Below are positions 24,255-34,318 of a stretch of DNA of 64,000 nt, piece after piece (the first letter of the stretch is position 1; the number at the start of each line of letters is the position of its first letter). The position numbers and the translations under genes were made by a program. The DNA lies in assembly GCA_049324875.1 (NCBI GenBank), contig JBMONC010000039.1, positions 1-64,000 on the forward strand. The letters are read 5' to 3'. The notes beneath the pieces were generated by a model. The model saw nothing but the letters and a program-made list of their open reading frames with translations, was not told where the DNA came from and did not search any database. This stretch comes from JAWLHU01 sp049324875. Lineage in GTDB: Bacteria; Bacillota; Sulfobacillia; Symbiobacteriales; Symbiobacteriaceae.

Positions 24255-25382
24255 GTGACGGAGAGCCTGAAGCGCACGCCCCTGTACGAGATGCACCTCA
24301 AGCACGGCGCCCGGATGGTCCCCTTCGGCGGCTGGGAGATGCCGGTCCAGTACTCCGGCGTCATTGAGGAGCACAAGGCGGTTCGCAACGGTGCCGGCCT
24401 CTTTGATGTCTCCCACATGGGTGAGTTCGAGCTGAAGGGGCCGCAGGCGCTGGAGCTGATCCAGCTGGTCAGCGTCAACAACGCCGCGAAGCTGGCCGTC
24501 GGGCAGGTCCAGTACAGCCTGATGTGCTACGAGAACGGCACCATCGTGGACGACATCCTGGTCTACCGGCTGGGCGAGCAGCACTACTGGCTGGTGGTCA
24601 ACGCCGGGAACATCGACAAGGACTGGGCGTGGATCAACCAGGCCCGGGAGCGGGCCGGCCTGACCGATCTGGAGTTGAAGAACATCTCGGCGGAGGTGGC
24701 GCAGATCGCCCTGCAGGGTCCCCTGGCCCAGGAGATCCTGCAGCCGCTGGTGCCCGGGGCCGACCTGGAGGAGCTGGGCTTCTACTGGGCCAGGACCGGC
24801 CTGAGCGTGGCGGGGATCGGCAGCCTGGTGCTCTCCCGCACCGGCTACACCGGGGAGGACGGCTTTGAGGTCTACGTGAGGCGGGAGGATGCCGCGGCCC
24901 TCTGGGAGGCGCTGCTGGAGGCGGGGGAGGAGCAGGGGCTGATGCCGGCGGGCCTGGGCGCCCGCGACACCCTCCGGTTCGAGGCGAAGCTGCCGCTGTA
25001 CGGCCACGAGATCAACGACCAGATTACGCCGCTGGAGGCGGGGCTCGGCTTCTTCGTCAAGCTGAAGAAGGGGGTCGACTTCATCGGCCGGGCGGCGCTG
25101 GCTGCCCAGAAGGAGCAGGGGCTGACCCGGAAGCTGGTCGGCTTCGAGATGATCGACCGGGGCATTCCCCGGCAGGGGTACGAGATCGCGAAGGATGGCG
25201 AGGTGGTCGGCTTCGTCACCACCGGCTCCTTCTCGCCCACCCTGGAGAAGAACATCGGCCTGGGCTATGTGCCGGTGGGGCTGAGTGAGCTGGGCAGCGA
25301 GTTCGAGGTGGTCATCCGCGGCAAGGCGCTGAAGGCCCGGGTGGTGGAGACTCCCTTCTACCAGCCGCGCTACAAGAAGTAA
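24255..25382 (+). CDS. gcvT: Glycine cleavage system T protein (aminomethyltransferase)
   Basis: Folate-dependent T protein, 375 residues, moving the aminomethyl carbon from lipoyl-GcvH to tetrahydrofolate and releasing ammonia. Characteristic stretches: FGGWEMPVQYSGVIEEHKAV, GLFDVSHMGEFEL, the catalytic Asp region GTIVDDILVYRL, and SRTGYTGEDGFE. The C-terminal domain has GFVTTGSFSPTLEKNIGLG. GTG at 24255 has GGAGGTG upstream. It is the first gene behind the glycine riboswitch. Confidence 0.96.
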   Translation: MTESLKRTPLYEMHLKHGARMVPFGGWEMPVQYSGVIEEHKAVRNGAGLFDVSHMGEFELKGPQALELIQLVSVNNAAKLAVGQVQYSLMCYENGTIVDDILVYRLGEQHYWLVVNAGNIDKDWAWINQARERAGLTDLELKNISAEVAQIALQGPLAQEILQPLVPGADLEELGFYWARTGLSVAGIGSLVLSRTGYTGEDGFEVYVRREDAAALWEALLEAGEEQGLMPAGLGARDTLRFEAKLPLYGHEINDQITPLEAGLGFFVKLKKGVDFIGRAALAAQKEQGLTRKLVGFEMIDRGIPRQGYEIAKDGEVVGFVTTGSFSPTLEKNIGLGYVPVGLSELGSEFEVVIRGKALKARVVETPFYQPRYKK

Positions 25383-25397
25383 AAGGGGTGGGGCGAC

Positions 25398-25586
25398 GTG
25401 CTGCTGTACATCTTCCTCGGCCTGGGCGCCTTCTGGGCGGTTCTGGGTGTGGTCCAGTTGGTGGAGTCCTGGGGCCAGGTGGATGGGATGAAGGCAGCGC
25501 TCACCTCGCTGATCATGGCGGCGCTGAACGTGGGGATCGCCTGGTATCTGCACCACCGCGCCGAGCGGCGGCGCGCTTCTCGGTGA
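25398..25586 (+). CDS. Small two-helix membrane protein
   Basis: A 62-residue protein starting at GTG, 15 nt after gcvT, with AAAGGGGTGG upstream. Two hydrophobic helices (LLYIFLGLGAFWAVLGVVQL and SLIMAALNVGIAWYL) are separated by a short polar loop; the tail is strongly basic (HHRAERRRASR). I do not recognise a family. Its position inside the glycine cleavage operon suggests co-transcription with gcvT. Confidence 0.6.
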   Translation: MLLYIFLGLGAFWAVLGVVQLVESWGQVDGMKAALTSLIMAALNVGIAWYLHHRAERRRASR

Positions 25587-25609
25587 GGCGCCGCGGCGCG
25601 CGTCTCGGG

Positions 25610-25840
25610 TGAGGTTCAAGGGACGCCGGGTGGGGGTTACCCCTGCGGTCCTACGGGGGCTCCGCCAAGGGGCTCCAGGGCTCCTTGGGAGGCCATTATC
25701 GGAAACCGCGGTTCCTGTCATTCCGTCGGGCTACGCACCGCCCGATAATGGCCTGCACTCAGGCAGGCCCAAGTGCCCCTGGGCTTAGCCCCCTTATGTC
25801 CCTGACAGGGGCAACCCCCACCCGGCTTAGCTTCACCTCA
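25610..25840. repeat. 231-nt near-palindromic structured element in the gcv operon
   Basis: This non-coding stretch fills the gap before gcvH. Outer arms: TGAGGT (25610) with ACCTCA (25835), and a 21-nt arm starting GCCGGGTGGGGGTTACCCC (25625-25645) with its complement at 25806-25826, one mismatch. Next inward GGGGGCT (25655) with AGCCCCC (25787), CAGGG...CTTGGG (25676-25689) with CCCAAG...CCCCTG (25768-25781), and AGGCCATTATCGG (25690-25702) with a perfect complement at 25742-25754. The whole can fold as one long interrupted hairpin around a 39-nt loop. It could be a MITE-like insertion or a structured RNA. A 20-bp direct repeat (GGCGCGC, TCTCGG and TGAGG) covers its left border. Confidence 0.75.
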
Positions 25841-25905
25841 TGGGATGGCTTCTTTCGTAAGATTTCTGGTGGGCGCAGTCGATTTTGTCAAGGAGGAGAT
25901 TGATT

Positions 25906-26304
25906 ATGGCCAATCTGAGCACCCCGGCTGGTCTGAAGTACACCAAGGAGCATGAGTGGATCAAGGTCGAGGGGAATGTGGGCACGGTTGGGATCACGGC
26001 CTTTGCGCAGGATCAGCTGGGCGATGTGGTCTTCGTCGAGCTGCCGGCGGTGGGGCGGGTGCTGAAGCAGAATGAGCAGTTCGGTGTGGTCGAGTCGGTC
26101 AAGACGGTCTCGGACCTCTACTCCCCGGTCTCGGGCAAGGTGCTGGAGGTCAACGGGGAGCTGGAGTCCGCCCCGGAGCTGGTCAACCAGAGCCCCTATG
26201 AGCAGGGCTGGATGCTGAAGATCGAGCTGTCCAACCCGGCTGAGATCGATTCGCTGCTGGACGCCGCGGGGTACGAGGCGTTCGTTAAGGAGGCCGGCCA
26301 CTGA
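25906..26304 (+). CDS. gcvH: Glycine cleavage system H protein
   Basis: Lipoyl carrier protein, 132 residues, normal for the family. The lipoylated lysine is Lys66 in VVESVKTVSDLY. The N-terminal YTKEHEWIKVEG and LGDVVFVELPAVG are conserved. A strong AAGGAGGAG precedes the ATG at 25906. It shuttles the aminomethyl group between GcvP and GcvT, and its lipoyl group is probably supplied through LipM encoded downstream. Confidence 0.97.
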   Translation: MANLSTPAGLKYTKEHEWIKVEGNVGTVGITAFAQDQLGDVVFVELPAVGRVLKQNEQFGVVESVKTVSDLYSPVSGKVLEVNGELESAPELVNQSPYEQGWMLKIELSNPAEIDSLLDAAGYEAFVKEAGH

Positions 26305-26305
26305 C

Positions 26306-27649
26306 ATGCGGTACATCCCGATCACGCAGGCCGATAAGGAGGCCATGCTGCGGGATATCGGCGTCAGCTCCACCGAGGAACTGTTCGCTGCCAACATTCC
26401 TGCGACTGTCCGCCTGAACCGGCCGCTCAACCTGCCCCCGGCCCTGACCGAGATGGAGATCCTTTCGCACATCCGGGAGCTGACGGCGGAGAACGTCAAC
26501 CTCGCGGAGTACACCTGCTTCCTGGGAGCGGGCGCCTACGACCACTACATCCCGGCCGCAGTGGACACCTTCCTGCGGCGCGGCGAGTTCCTGACCGCTT
26601 ACACCCCGTACCAGCCGGAGATCTCCCAGGGCGTGCTCCAGGTGATCTATGAGTACCAGTCGATGGTCTGCGAGCTGACCGGGATGGACCTCTCCAACGC
26701 CTCCATGTACGACGGCGCCTCGGCCATGGGCGAGGCGGCGGGCATGGTGGTCAGCCAGACGGGGCGCAAGAAGATCATCATCGCCCGGTCGGTCCACCCC
26801 AACTACCGGCGGGTGGTCAAGACCTACATGCACGGCCTCGGCGTCGAGGTGATCGAGGCGCCGCTGGACCACTGCGAGCTTGACCTGAACCGGCTGGAGG
26901 CGCTGGTCACCGAAGAGGTGGGCGGCGTGATCGTCCAGATGCCCAACTTCTTCGGCCACCTGGAGCAGGTCCGGCAGATCGAGTCGCTGATCCACGCCAA
27001 GGGCGGCCTCTTCGTCGTCGCCGTGGACCCGATCTCCCTGGGCATCCTGGAGGCGCCGGGGAACTACGGGGCCGACATCGTGATCGCCGAGGGGCAGTCC
27101 ATCGCCGTCGCCCCCTCCTACGGCGGCCCCTACCTGGGGATCATGGCCACCCGGGAGAAGTTCGCCCGGAAGATCCCCGGCCGCATCGTCGGGGCCACCC
27201 TGGACAACCGCGGCCAGCGGGCCTTCGTGCTGACCCTGCAGGCGCGGGAGCAGCACATCCGCCGGGAGAAGGCGACCTCCAACATCTGCACCAACCAGGC
27301 GCTGATCGCCCTGGCCGCCACCGTCTACCTCTCGCTGGTGGGCAAGGAGGGGCTGCGGGAGGTGGCCAACCTCTCCCTGCAGAAGGCGCACTATGCCGCC
27401 CGGGAGATCACCAAGCTGCCCGGCTTCGCCATGGCCTGCAAGTCCGCCTTCTTCAAGGAGTTCACGGTGCTGACGCCGATGCCGGTGGACGAGATCAACC
27501 GGCAGCTGCTGGAGAAGAAGATCCTGGGCGGGTTCAACACCGCCAGCGAGTACCCGGAGTTCGGGAACGCCATGACCATCGCTGTGACCGAAAAGCGGAC
27601 CAAGGCGGAGATCGACAAGCTGGTCGCCGCCCTCGGGGAGGTGAAGTAG
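26306..27649 (+). CDS. gcvPA: Glycine dehydrogenase (decarboxylating) subunit 1
   Basis: Non-catalytic half of the two-subunit P protein, 447 residues. It starts RYIPITQADKEAMLRDIGVS and includes YTPYQPEISQGVLQ, YDGASAMGEAAGMV and GGPYLGIMATREKF. One nucleotide separates it from gcvH and it abuts gcvPB directly. Two-subunit P proteins are usual in Firmicutes. Confidence 0.96.
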   Translation: MRYIPITQADKEAMLRDIGVSSTEELFAANIPATVRLNRPLNLPPALTEMEILSHIRELTAENVNLAEYTCFLGAGAYDHYIPAAVDTFLRRGEFLTAYTPYQPEISQGVLQVIYEYQSMVCELTGMDLSNASMYDGASAMGEAAGMVVSQTGRKKIIIARSVHPNYRRVVKTYMHGLGVEVIEAPLDHCELDLNRLEALVTEEVGGVIVQMPNFFGHLEQVRQIESLIHAKGGLFVVAVDPISLGILEAPGNYGADIVIAEGQSIAVAPSYGGPYLGIMATREKFARKIPGRIVGATLDNRGQRAFVLTLQAREQHIRREKATSNICTNQALIALAATVYLSLVGKEGLREVANLSLQKAHYAAREITKLPGFAMACKSAFFKEFTVLTPMPVDEINRQLLEKKILGGFNTASEYPEFGNAMTIAVTEKRTKAEIDKLVAALGEVK

Positions 27650-29107
27650 ATGTCTGTCGTGCCGTTGATCTTTGAAAAGTCGACCGCCGGAAAGCGGGCG
27701 GTCACCTTCCCCAGGGCGGATGTACCCACCGTTGATCTGGGCGAGGCGATCCCCTCCGACCTGCTGCGGCAGGCGCCGGCCGCCCTGCCTGAGGTCTCCG
27801 AGATCGAGGTGGTCCGCCACTTCACCCAGCTCTCCCGCCGCAACCACGGCGTCGACGTGGACTTCTACCCGCTGGGCTCCTGCACCATGAAGTACAACCC
27901 GAAGGTGAACGAGGAGGCGGCCCGGATCCCCACCGTCGCCCTCACCCACCCGATGCAGCCGCCCCAGACGGTCCAGGGGAACCTGAAGCTGCTCCACACC
28001 ATGGAGAAGTGGCTCTGCGAGGTGACCGGCATGGACCGGATGACCTTCCAGCCGGCCGCCGGCGCCCATGGTGAGCTGACGGGCATCTTCCTGATCAAGG
28101 CCTACCACGAGTCCCGGGGCGATTACGACCGGGTGAAGGTGATCGTGCCCGACTCGGCCCATGGCACCAACCCGGCCACCGCCGCCATGGCGGGCTTCGA
28201 GGTGATCTCGGTCCAGTCCGCCCCAGACGGCTCGGTCGACCTGGAGGCCCTGCGGGCCGCTGTCGGCCCGGACACCGCCGCCCTGATGATGACCAACCCG
28301 TCCACCCTGGGCCTTTTCGACCCGCACATCCTGGAGATCACCGAGATCGTCCACCAGGCCGGCGGCCTCTGCTACTATGACGGCGCCAATATGAACGCCA
28401 TCATGGGTTACGCCCGCCCCGGTGACATGGGCTTCGACGTGGTCCATCTGAATCTGCACAAGACCTTCTCCACGCCCCACGGCGGTGGCGGTCCGGGCAG
28501 CGGCCCGGTCGGGATCAAGTCCTTCCTGGAGCCCTTCCTGCCGGTGCCGGTGGTGGAGAAGCGGGGCGAGCAGTTCGTGCTGGACTGGGACCGGCCCCAG
28601 TCGATCGGCAAGATCCACTCCTTCCTGGGCAACTTCGGCGTGGTGGTCCGGGCCTATGCCTACAGCCTGGCCTACGGCCCCGAGCTGAAGGAGGTCTCGG
28701 AGTACGCCGTGCTGAACGCCAACTACATCATGGCGCACCTGCGGAAGTACTACGACCTGCCGGTGGACCGGTTCTGCATGCACGAGTGCGTGCTGGCGGC
28801 CCGGACGCTGAAGAACGAGGTCGGGGTCAAGACGCTGGACATCGCCAAGCGGCTGCTGGATGAGGGCGTCCACCCGCCCACCATCTACTTCCCGCTGATC
28901 GTGGAAGAGGCGATCATGATCGAGCCGACCGAGACCGAGGACAAGGCGACCCTCGACCGGTTCATCGACTCCATGATCCGGATCTACCGGGAGGCGAAGG
29001 AGGAGCCGGAGAAGGTCAAGTCGGCGCCTCACACCACCGTGGTGGGCCGCCTCGACGAGGCGCTGGCCGCCCGGAAGCCCAACCTGCGCTACAAGGCGGA
29101 AGCCTGA
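27650..29107 (+). CDS. gcvPB: Glycine dehydrogenase (decarboxylating) subunit 2
   Basis: PLP-carrying half of the P protein, 485 residues. The PLP lysine is Lys271 in HLNLHKTFSTPHGGGGPG, next to the glycine-rich loop. FYPLGSCTMKYNPK near the N-terminus and YYDGANMNAIMG are conserved. It starts immediately after gcvPA and ends the operon. No lpd (L protein) gene is in the window. Confidence 0.96.
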   Translation: MSVVPLIFEKSTAGKRAVTFPRADVPTVDLGEAIPSDLLRQAPAALPEVSEIEVVRHFTQLSRRNHGVDVDFYPLGSCTMKYNPKVNEEAARIPTVALTHPMQPPQTVQGNLKLLHTMEKWLCEVTGMDRMTFQPAAGAHGELTGIFLIKAYHESRGDYDRVKVIVPDSAHGTNPATAAMAGFEVISVQSAPDGSVDLEALRAAVGPDTAALMMTNPSTLGLFDPHILEITEIVHQAGGLCYYDGANMNAIMGYARPGDMGFDVVHLNLHKTFSTPHGGGGPGSGPVGIKSFLEPFLPVPVVEKRGEQFVLDWDRPQSIGKIHSFLGNFGVVVRAYAYSLAYGPELKEVSEYAVLNANYIMAHLRKYYDLPVDRFCMHECVLAARTLKNEVGVKTLDIAKRLLDEGVHPPTIYFPLIVEEAIMIEPTETEDKATLDRFIDSMIRIYREAKEEPEKVKSAPHTTVVGRLDEALAARKPNLRYKAEA

Positions 29108-29161
29108 CCCAGCAGGGGAGGGCTGAACGCCAAGGTAGAGGCCTGACCCTGCAAAGGCCAG

Positions 29162-29187
29162 GAGCCGGGGGAACGCTCCCCCGGCTC
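29162..29187 (+). terminator. Hairpin after gcvPB
   Basis: GAGCCGGGGG and CCCCCGGCTC form a perfect 10-bp stem around AACGCT. The T tract is poor (TGCTGATG). It probably ends the glycine cleavage operon at least partly. Confidence 0.65.
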
Positions 29188-29330
29188 TGCTGATGATCCG
29201 CCGGATGAGGCGCAAGTGCCGTCTTTCACAATGTGCATACAACGGATGCAGAGAACGCATACGTGGGGAGAAGGAAGAATCCGGAGAGGAGCGAACTTCC
29301 CTCAGATGCTTCAGATGGGGGCTGGAGGAT

Positions 29331-30164
29331 GTGGCTCTGACTCAACATCAATGGCGCGTCATCGACTCGGGCTACCACTCGGGGCCCGAGAACATGGCGA
29401 TCGACGAAGCCATCATGCGGGCGCACGGGCGGGGTGAGGTGCCGCCGACCCTCCGCTTCTACGGCTGGCGGCCCGCCGCCGTCTCCATCGGCTACTTCCA
29501 GTCGATGCGGGAAGAGGTGGACCTGGAGGCGGTCAGGGCCGGGGGGTATGGCTATGTCCGCCGCCCCACCGGCGGCCGGCTGATCTTCCACCACCTGGAG
29601 CTGACCTACAGCGTGGCCATCCGGGAGGAGTTGCTCCCGGGCGGGGTGGTGGAGACCTACCGGGAGCTGTCGAGGGGCTTGCTGGAGGGGATGCTGCTGC
29701 TGGGGGCCCAACCGGAGCTCTCCGGCGGGGAGGAGGACCCCCGGCGGATCAACCCCTCCGGCTTCAACACCGCCTGCTTTGACACCGCCTCGGCCTACGA
29801 GCTGCAGGTGGGGGGCCGCAAGGTGGCCGGCTCGGCCCAGACCCGGAGGGACGGCGTGATCCTGCAGCACGGCGCCATCCTCCTGGATATGGATGTGGAT
29901 CTGCTCTTCGCGCTGATGCGGCTGCCCGAGGGTGCGCCCAGGGAGAGGCTGATCCAGCGCTTCCGCAGCAAGGCGACCACCCTCCGGGAGGCGCTGGGGC
30001 GGGAGATCGGGTACGATGAGGCCCGGGAGGCCTTCACCGCCGGCTTCGAGCGGGGGCTGGGGCTGCGCCTGACGCCGGGCGAGCTGACCAGGGCCGAGCG
30101 GGACGAGGCGGAGCGGCTGGTGGCGGAGAAGTACGGGAACGATCTGTGGAACCTGAAGAAGTAA
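29331..30164 (+). CDS. lipM: Octanoyltransferase LipM
   Basis: Biotin/lipoate ligase-fold enzyme, 277 residues, closely resembling Bacillus LipM, which moves octanoate from acyl carrier protein to GcvH. Conserved features: WRVIDSG start, LRFYGWRPAAVSIGYFQ, RRPTGGRLIFH, and the lysine segment GGRKVAGSAQTRRDG. The catalytic cysteine is Cys149 in TACFDTAS, matching Cys150 of the Bacillus enzyme, which separates it from lipoate ligases. The GTG at 29331 sits close to a GGAGG; an upstream start cannot be excluded. Position beside gcvH and glyA suits GcvH lipoylation. Confidence 0.92.
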   Translation: MALTQHQWRVIDSGYHSGPENMAIDEAIMRAHGRGEVPPTLRFYGWRPAAVSIGYFQSMREEVDLEAVRAGGYGYVRRPTGGRLIFHHLELTYSVAIREELLPGGVVETYRELSRGLLEGMLLLGAQPELSGGEEDPRRINPSGFNTACFDTASAYELQVGGRKVAGSAQTRRDGVILQHGAILLDMDVDLLFALMRLPEGAPRERLIQRFRSKATTLREALGREIGYDEAREAFTAGFERGLGLRLTPGELTRAERDEAERLVAEKYGNDLWNLKK

Positions 30165-30186
30165 CGGCGGGGGTGCATCTGGGCAA

Positions 30187-31425
<1,239 letters not shown>

Positions 31426-31442
31426 CTCCGGACAGAGAGATG

Positions 31443-31478
31443 ACGCAGCCCGGGCGACAACCGCCCGGGCTGCGTTTA
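31443..31478 (+). terminator. Terminator of glyA
   Basis: ACGCAGCCCGGGCG and CGCCCGGGCTGCGT form a perfect 14-bp stem around a short ACAAC-type loop, followed by TTTA. Confidence 0.88.
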
Positions 31479-31504
31479 CGGCTCCGCCAGGCGGGGGCGG
31501 TCTT

Positions 31505-31636
31505 GGCCTCGCGCGGCGGCTCTTTCTCAGCGTGGGTACCGTCAAGACGCACATCCATCGGATTTACGTCAAGCTCGAGGTGAGGAGCAGGACCCAGGCG
31601 CTGGCCCGGGCGCGCTCCCACGGGTTGCTGGAGTGA
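31505..31636 (+). pseudogene. C-terminal LuxR/MalT-type helix-turn-helix fragment
   Basis: Without any start codon or ribosome site, this stretch translates to LARRLFLSVGTVKTHIHRIY followed by VKLEVRSRTQALARARSHG and LLE before a stop (31634-31636). That is the recognition helix and tail of a LuxR/GerE HTH, as in MalT/LAL regulators. The upstream receiver or sensory part is missing, and the glyA terminator lies directly before it. It is best read as the remnant of a deleted regulator gene. The rest of the spacer to glgP (31637-31874) has no gene; it holds a small hairpin (GAGCGTGG with CCACGCTC at 31741-31771). Confidence 0.7.
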
Positions 31637-31874
31637 GTGCGGGGAGAGGCGCCGGGCGTCTTATGCCCTAGCATAGCAGGGCAGGCCATTTGTAACGATC
31701 TATCGAAAGATGTAATCCTGCGCCCGGGGGAGACTCAGGGGAGCGTGGCGGAAATATTTATCCCCACGCTCTTTCCGAGCAGGAATCTCTGTAAAGATGC
31801 CTAATCCATCCATGGAAAGTCGTGCAATCGTTTGCGCATGGCCCCCAAAGACCTACCCAGAGGTGAGCAGAGCG

Positions 31875-33506
31875 ATGACCAAACCCCTCCCCCGCGTGGC
31901 GTACTTCTGCATGGAGTACGGCCTGGACAACTCCTTCAAGCAGTGGGCCGGCGGCCTCGGCATCCTGGCGGGCGACACCATGAAGGGCGCCCGGGAGAAC
32001 AACCTGCCCATGGTCGGCATCGGCCTGAAGTGGAAGCAGGGCTACACCGACCAGCGGATCGGCCCCGACGGGATGCCCTACGACTCCTACCACAACTACC
32101 GCTACCCCTTCCTGAAGGAGACCGGGGTGACCGTCAAGGTGCGAATCCGGGAGAGCGAGGTCCACGCCAAGGTCTGGCTCTGCGACGCCTTTGGCAACGC
32201 CCCGCTCTACCTGCTGGACACCGACATCCCCGGCAACAGCGACCGCTGGATCACCGGGCAGCTCTACGGCTGGTTCGGGGAGGAGCGGATCGCCCAGGAG
32301 ATGATCCTGGGGATCGGCGGGGTTCGGGCGCTGCAGGCGCTGGGGATCGAGGTGGACCTCTACCACTTCAACGAGGGGCACGCCGCCCTGGCCGGTCTGG
32401 AGTTGATCCGGCAGAAGATGGAGCGGGGGCTCTCCTTCGCCGAAGCCTGGCAGGCGACCCGGCGTGAGATCGTCTTCACCACCCACACCCCGATCCCCGA
32501 GGGGAACGAGACCCATCCGCTGGAGCGGCTCTTCTACATGGGCGCCAACCTGGGGCTCACCCTGGACCAGATGATCCAGATCGGCGGCTCCCCCTTCAAC
32601 ATGACCGTCGCCGGGCTGCGCCTCTCCAAGAAGTCCAATGGCGTGGCCCAGCTCCACGGGGAGACCGCCCGGCAGATGTGGAAGGATGTGAAGGGCCGCT
32701 CAGCGATCACGGCGGTCACCAACGGCATCCACCGGGGGACCTGGGTCGACCCCCGCATGGACCGGGAGTTCGCCTCGCCCGATGAGCTGTGGCAGACCCA
32801 CATGGCGATCAAGCGTGATACCCTCGCCTTCATCGAGCGGAAGAGCGGCGTGAAACTGGACGCCGAGAAGCTCCTGATCGGCTTCAGCCGCCGGGCCGCC
32901 CCCTACAAGCGCTCCAACCTGATCTTCCGCTACGAGGAGAGGGTCAGGGCGCTGCTGGAGCAGGGGAAGATCCAGATCGTCTTCTCCGGGAAGGCCCACC
33001 CGCTGGACGACACCGGGAAGGAGATCGTCCACAGCCTGGTAGAGATGGCCCGGCAGTACCCCCAGTCGGTGGTCTTCATCGAGAACTACGACATGGAGAT
33101 CGGCGCCATGCTGACCCGGGGCACCGATGTCTGGCTGAACAACCCTCGCCGGCCGCTGGAGGCCTGCGGCACCTCGGGGATGAAGGCGGCGATGAACGGG
33201 GTGCTGAACGCCTCGATCCTGGACGGCTGGTGGCCCGAGGCCTGCCGGCACGGCGTCAACGGCTGGGCGATCGGCGATGAGCAGGTCCCTGCCTCGGTGG
33301 CCGAGCAGGATGAGCGGGACGCCATCGCCCTCTACGAGGTGCTGCTCAACGAGATCGTGCCGACCTACTACGAGAACCGGGCCCGTTGGGTGGCGATGAT
33401 GCAGGCCTCCATTGAGTCCACCCGGGAGCGGTTCTCGGTGGACCGGATGCTGAAGGAGTACTACGAGAAGCTCTACCTGGCAGAGCCGGAGATCATCGAG
33501 GGGTGA
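31875..33506 (+). CDS. glgP: Alpha-glucan phosphorylase (short, GT35 family)
   Basis: Glycogen/maltodextrin phosphorylase of the short type, 543 residues, releasing glucose 1-phosphate. VAYFCMEYGLDNSFKQWAGG and GGLGILAGDTMKGA open the protein, HFNEGHAAL and FTTHTPIPEGNE are catalytic-site stretches, and the PLP lysine is about Lys437 in CGTSGMKAAMNG. It lacks the long N-terminal regulatory extension of classical GlgP, as in archaeal and clostridial homologues. The ATG at 31875 has GAGGTGA upstream; an extension to 31797 has none. It stands alone, ending in a hairpin. Confidence 0.92.
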   Translation: MTKPLPRVAYFCMEYGLDNSFKQWAGGLGILAGDTMKGARENNLPMVGIGLKWKQGYTDQRIGPDGMPYDSYHNYRYPFLKETGVTVKVRIRESEVHAKVWLCDAFGNAPLYLLDTDIPGNSDRWITGQLYGWFGEERIAQEMILGIGGVRALQALGIEVDLYHFNEGHAALAGLELIRQKMERGLSFAEAWQATRREIVFTTHTPIPEGNETHPLERLFYMGANLGLTLDQMIQIGGSPFNMTVAGLRLSKKSNGVAQLHGETARQMWKDVKGRSAITAVTNGIHRGTWVDPRMDREFASPDELWQTHMAIKRDTLAFIERKSGVKLDAEKLLIGFSRRAAPYKRSNLIFRYEERVRALLEQGKIQIVFSGKAHPLDDTGKEIVHSLVEMARQYPQSVVFIENYDMEIGAMLTRGTDVWLNNPRRPLEACGTSGMKAAMNGVLNASILDGWWPEACRHGVNGWAIGDEQVPASVAEQDERDAIALYEVLLNEIVPTYYENRARWVAMMQASIESTRERFSVDRMLKEYYEKLYLAEPEIIEG

Positions 33507-33521
33507 TCCTGCTCCCGGCGG

Positions 33522-33552
33522 AGGCCCGCTGCCCACCAGGGCGGCGGGCCTT
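33522..33552 (+). terminator. Terminator of glgP
   Basis: AGGCCCGC-T-GCCC pairs with GGGC-G-GCGGGCCT around ACCA, followed by T and a GC-rich stretch. It lies 16 nt after the stop codon. Confidence 0.65.
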
Positions 33553-33705
33553 GCCGCGCGCCCTTGCGCCGGCGGCTAGAATCGGGGCGTTTCGTTGCTG
33601 GGAATCTCTCCCTCCGGTACCCTGAACCCGAGGACGGTGAGCAGAGGGAGGAGGAAAGGGTGGCTGACCTTCTGCCCGCCGAACGTAGAGAAGGAGGAGA
33701 GGTAG

Positions 33706-34299
33706 ATGAAGCGCATCTGGATTCTGGCCGTGGCCTTTGTGGTCATGGCAGCCGTGGCGGGCGGGGGCATGACCCTGGCCCTCTTCTCGGCCCAGTCTGC
33801 GACCGCCGACCAGGAGTTCGTGGCCGGCACCCTCGCCATCGAGGCGCACCGCGACATGGGCGACGGCATCCCCGGCCCGATGTTCTACATCGACGCAGCC
33901 GGCGGCGGCACGGATCCCAACCAGTATCCCACCGGCCTCTGGGCGCCGGGCGACGAGCACCACCGCATCCTGCAGGTGGAGAACATCGGCAGCCTGGATG
34001 CCAAGCTGACCCACCTGCGGGCCTCGCTGCAGTCCGGCTCCATGTACCTGGCCGACAAGTTGGACGTGACGGTCACCCTCGACCCTGCCGGCACCCAGGT
34101 GGTGGCGATGGGCAAGCTGTCCGACTTCATCAACGCGGATCAGGCCTTCCTGGGCGGTCCGCTGCCAGCGCTGGTGGGGGACGTGATCAACCTGCATTTC
34201 TTCGTCTCGTTCCCGCTCGACGCTGACAACTCGTACCAGGGGCTGTCCACGGTGGTCACCTTCACCGTCTACGCCGAGCAACTCTCCAACAACCCGTAA
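33706..34299 (+). CDS. TasA/camelysin-like secreted protein (SipW-type signal)
   Basis: Secreted protein of 197 residues. The N-terminal membrane segment is followed by GGGMTLALFSAQSATADQEF and VAGTLAIE, the SipW-dependent signal pattern of TasA/CotN/camelysin proteins, and the body is an all-beta type domain. Such proteins form extracellular fibres or spore-coat material. AAGGAGGAGAGG precedes the ATG. No signal peptidase W gene is visible, but the downstream gap could hide one. It is 19 nt upstream of a large surface protein gene, most likely one operon. Confidence 0.8.
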   Translation: MKRIWILAVAFVVMAAVAGGGMTLALFSAQSATADQEFVAGTLAIEAHRDMGDGIPGPMFYIDAAGGGTDPNQYPTGLWAPGDEHHRILQVENIGSLDAKLTHLRASLQSGSMYLADKLDVTVTLDPAGTQVVAMGKLSDFINADQAFLGGPLPALVGDVINLHFFVSFPLDADNSYQGLSTVVTFTVYAEQLSNNP

Positions 34300-34318
34300 C
34301 GACTGGAGGTTTGACGAC

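Noticed and set aside
31684..31720. Catabolite-response (cre) site before glgP
   Set aside because: TGTAACGATCTATCG has only a partial fit and the wrong spacing for the CcpA consensus.
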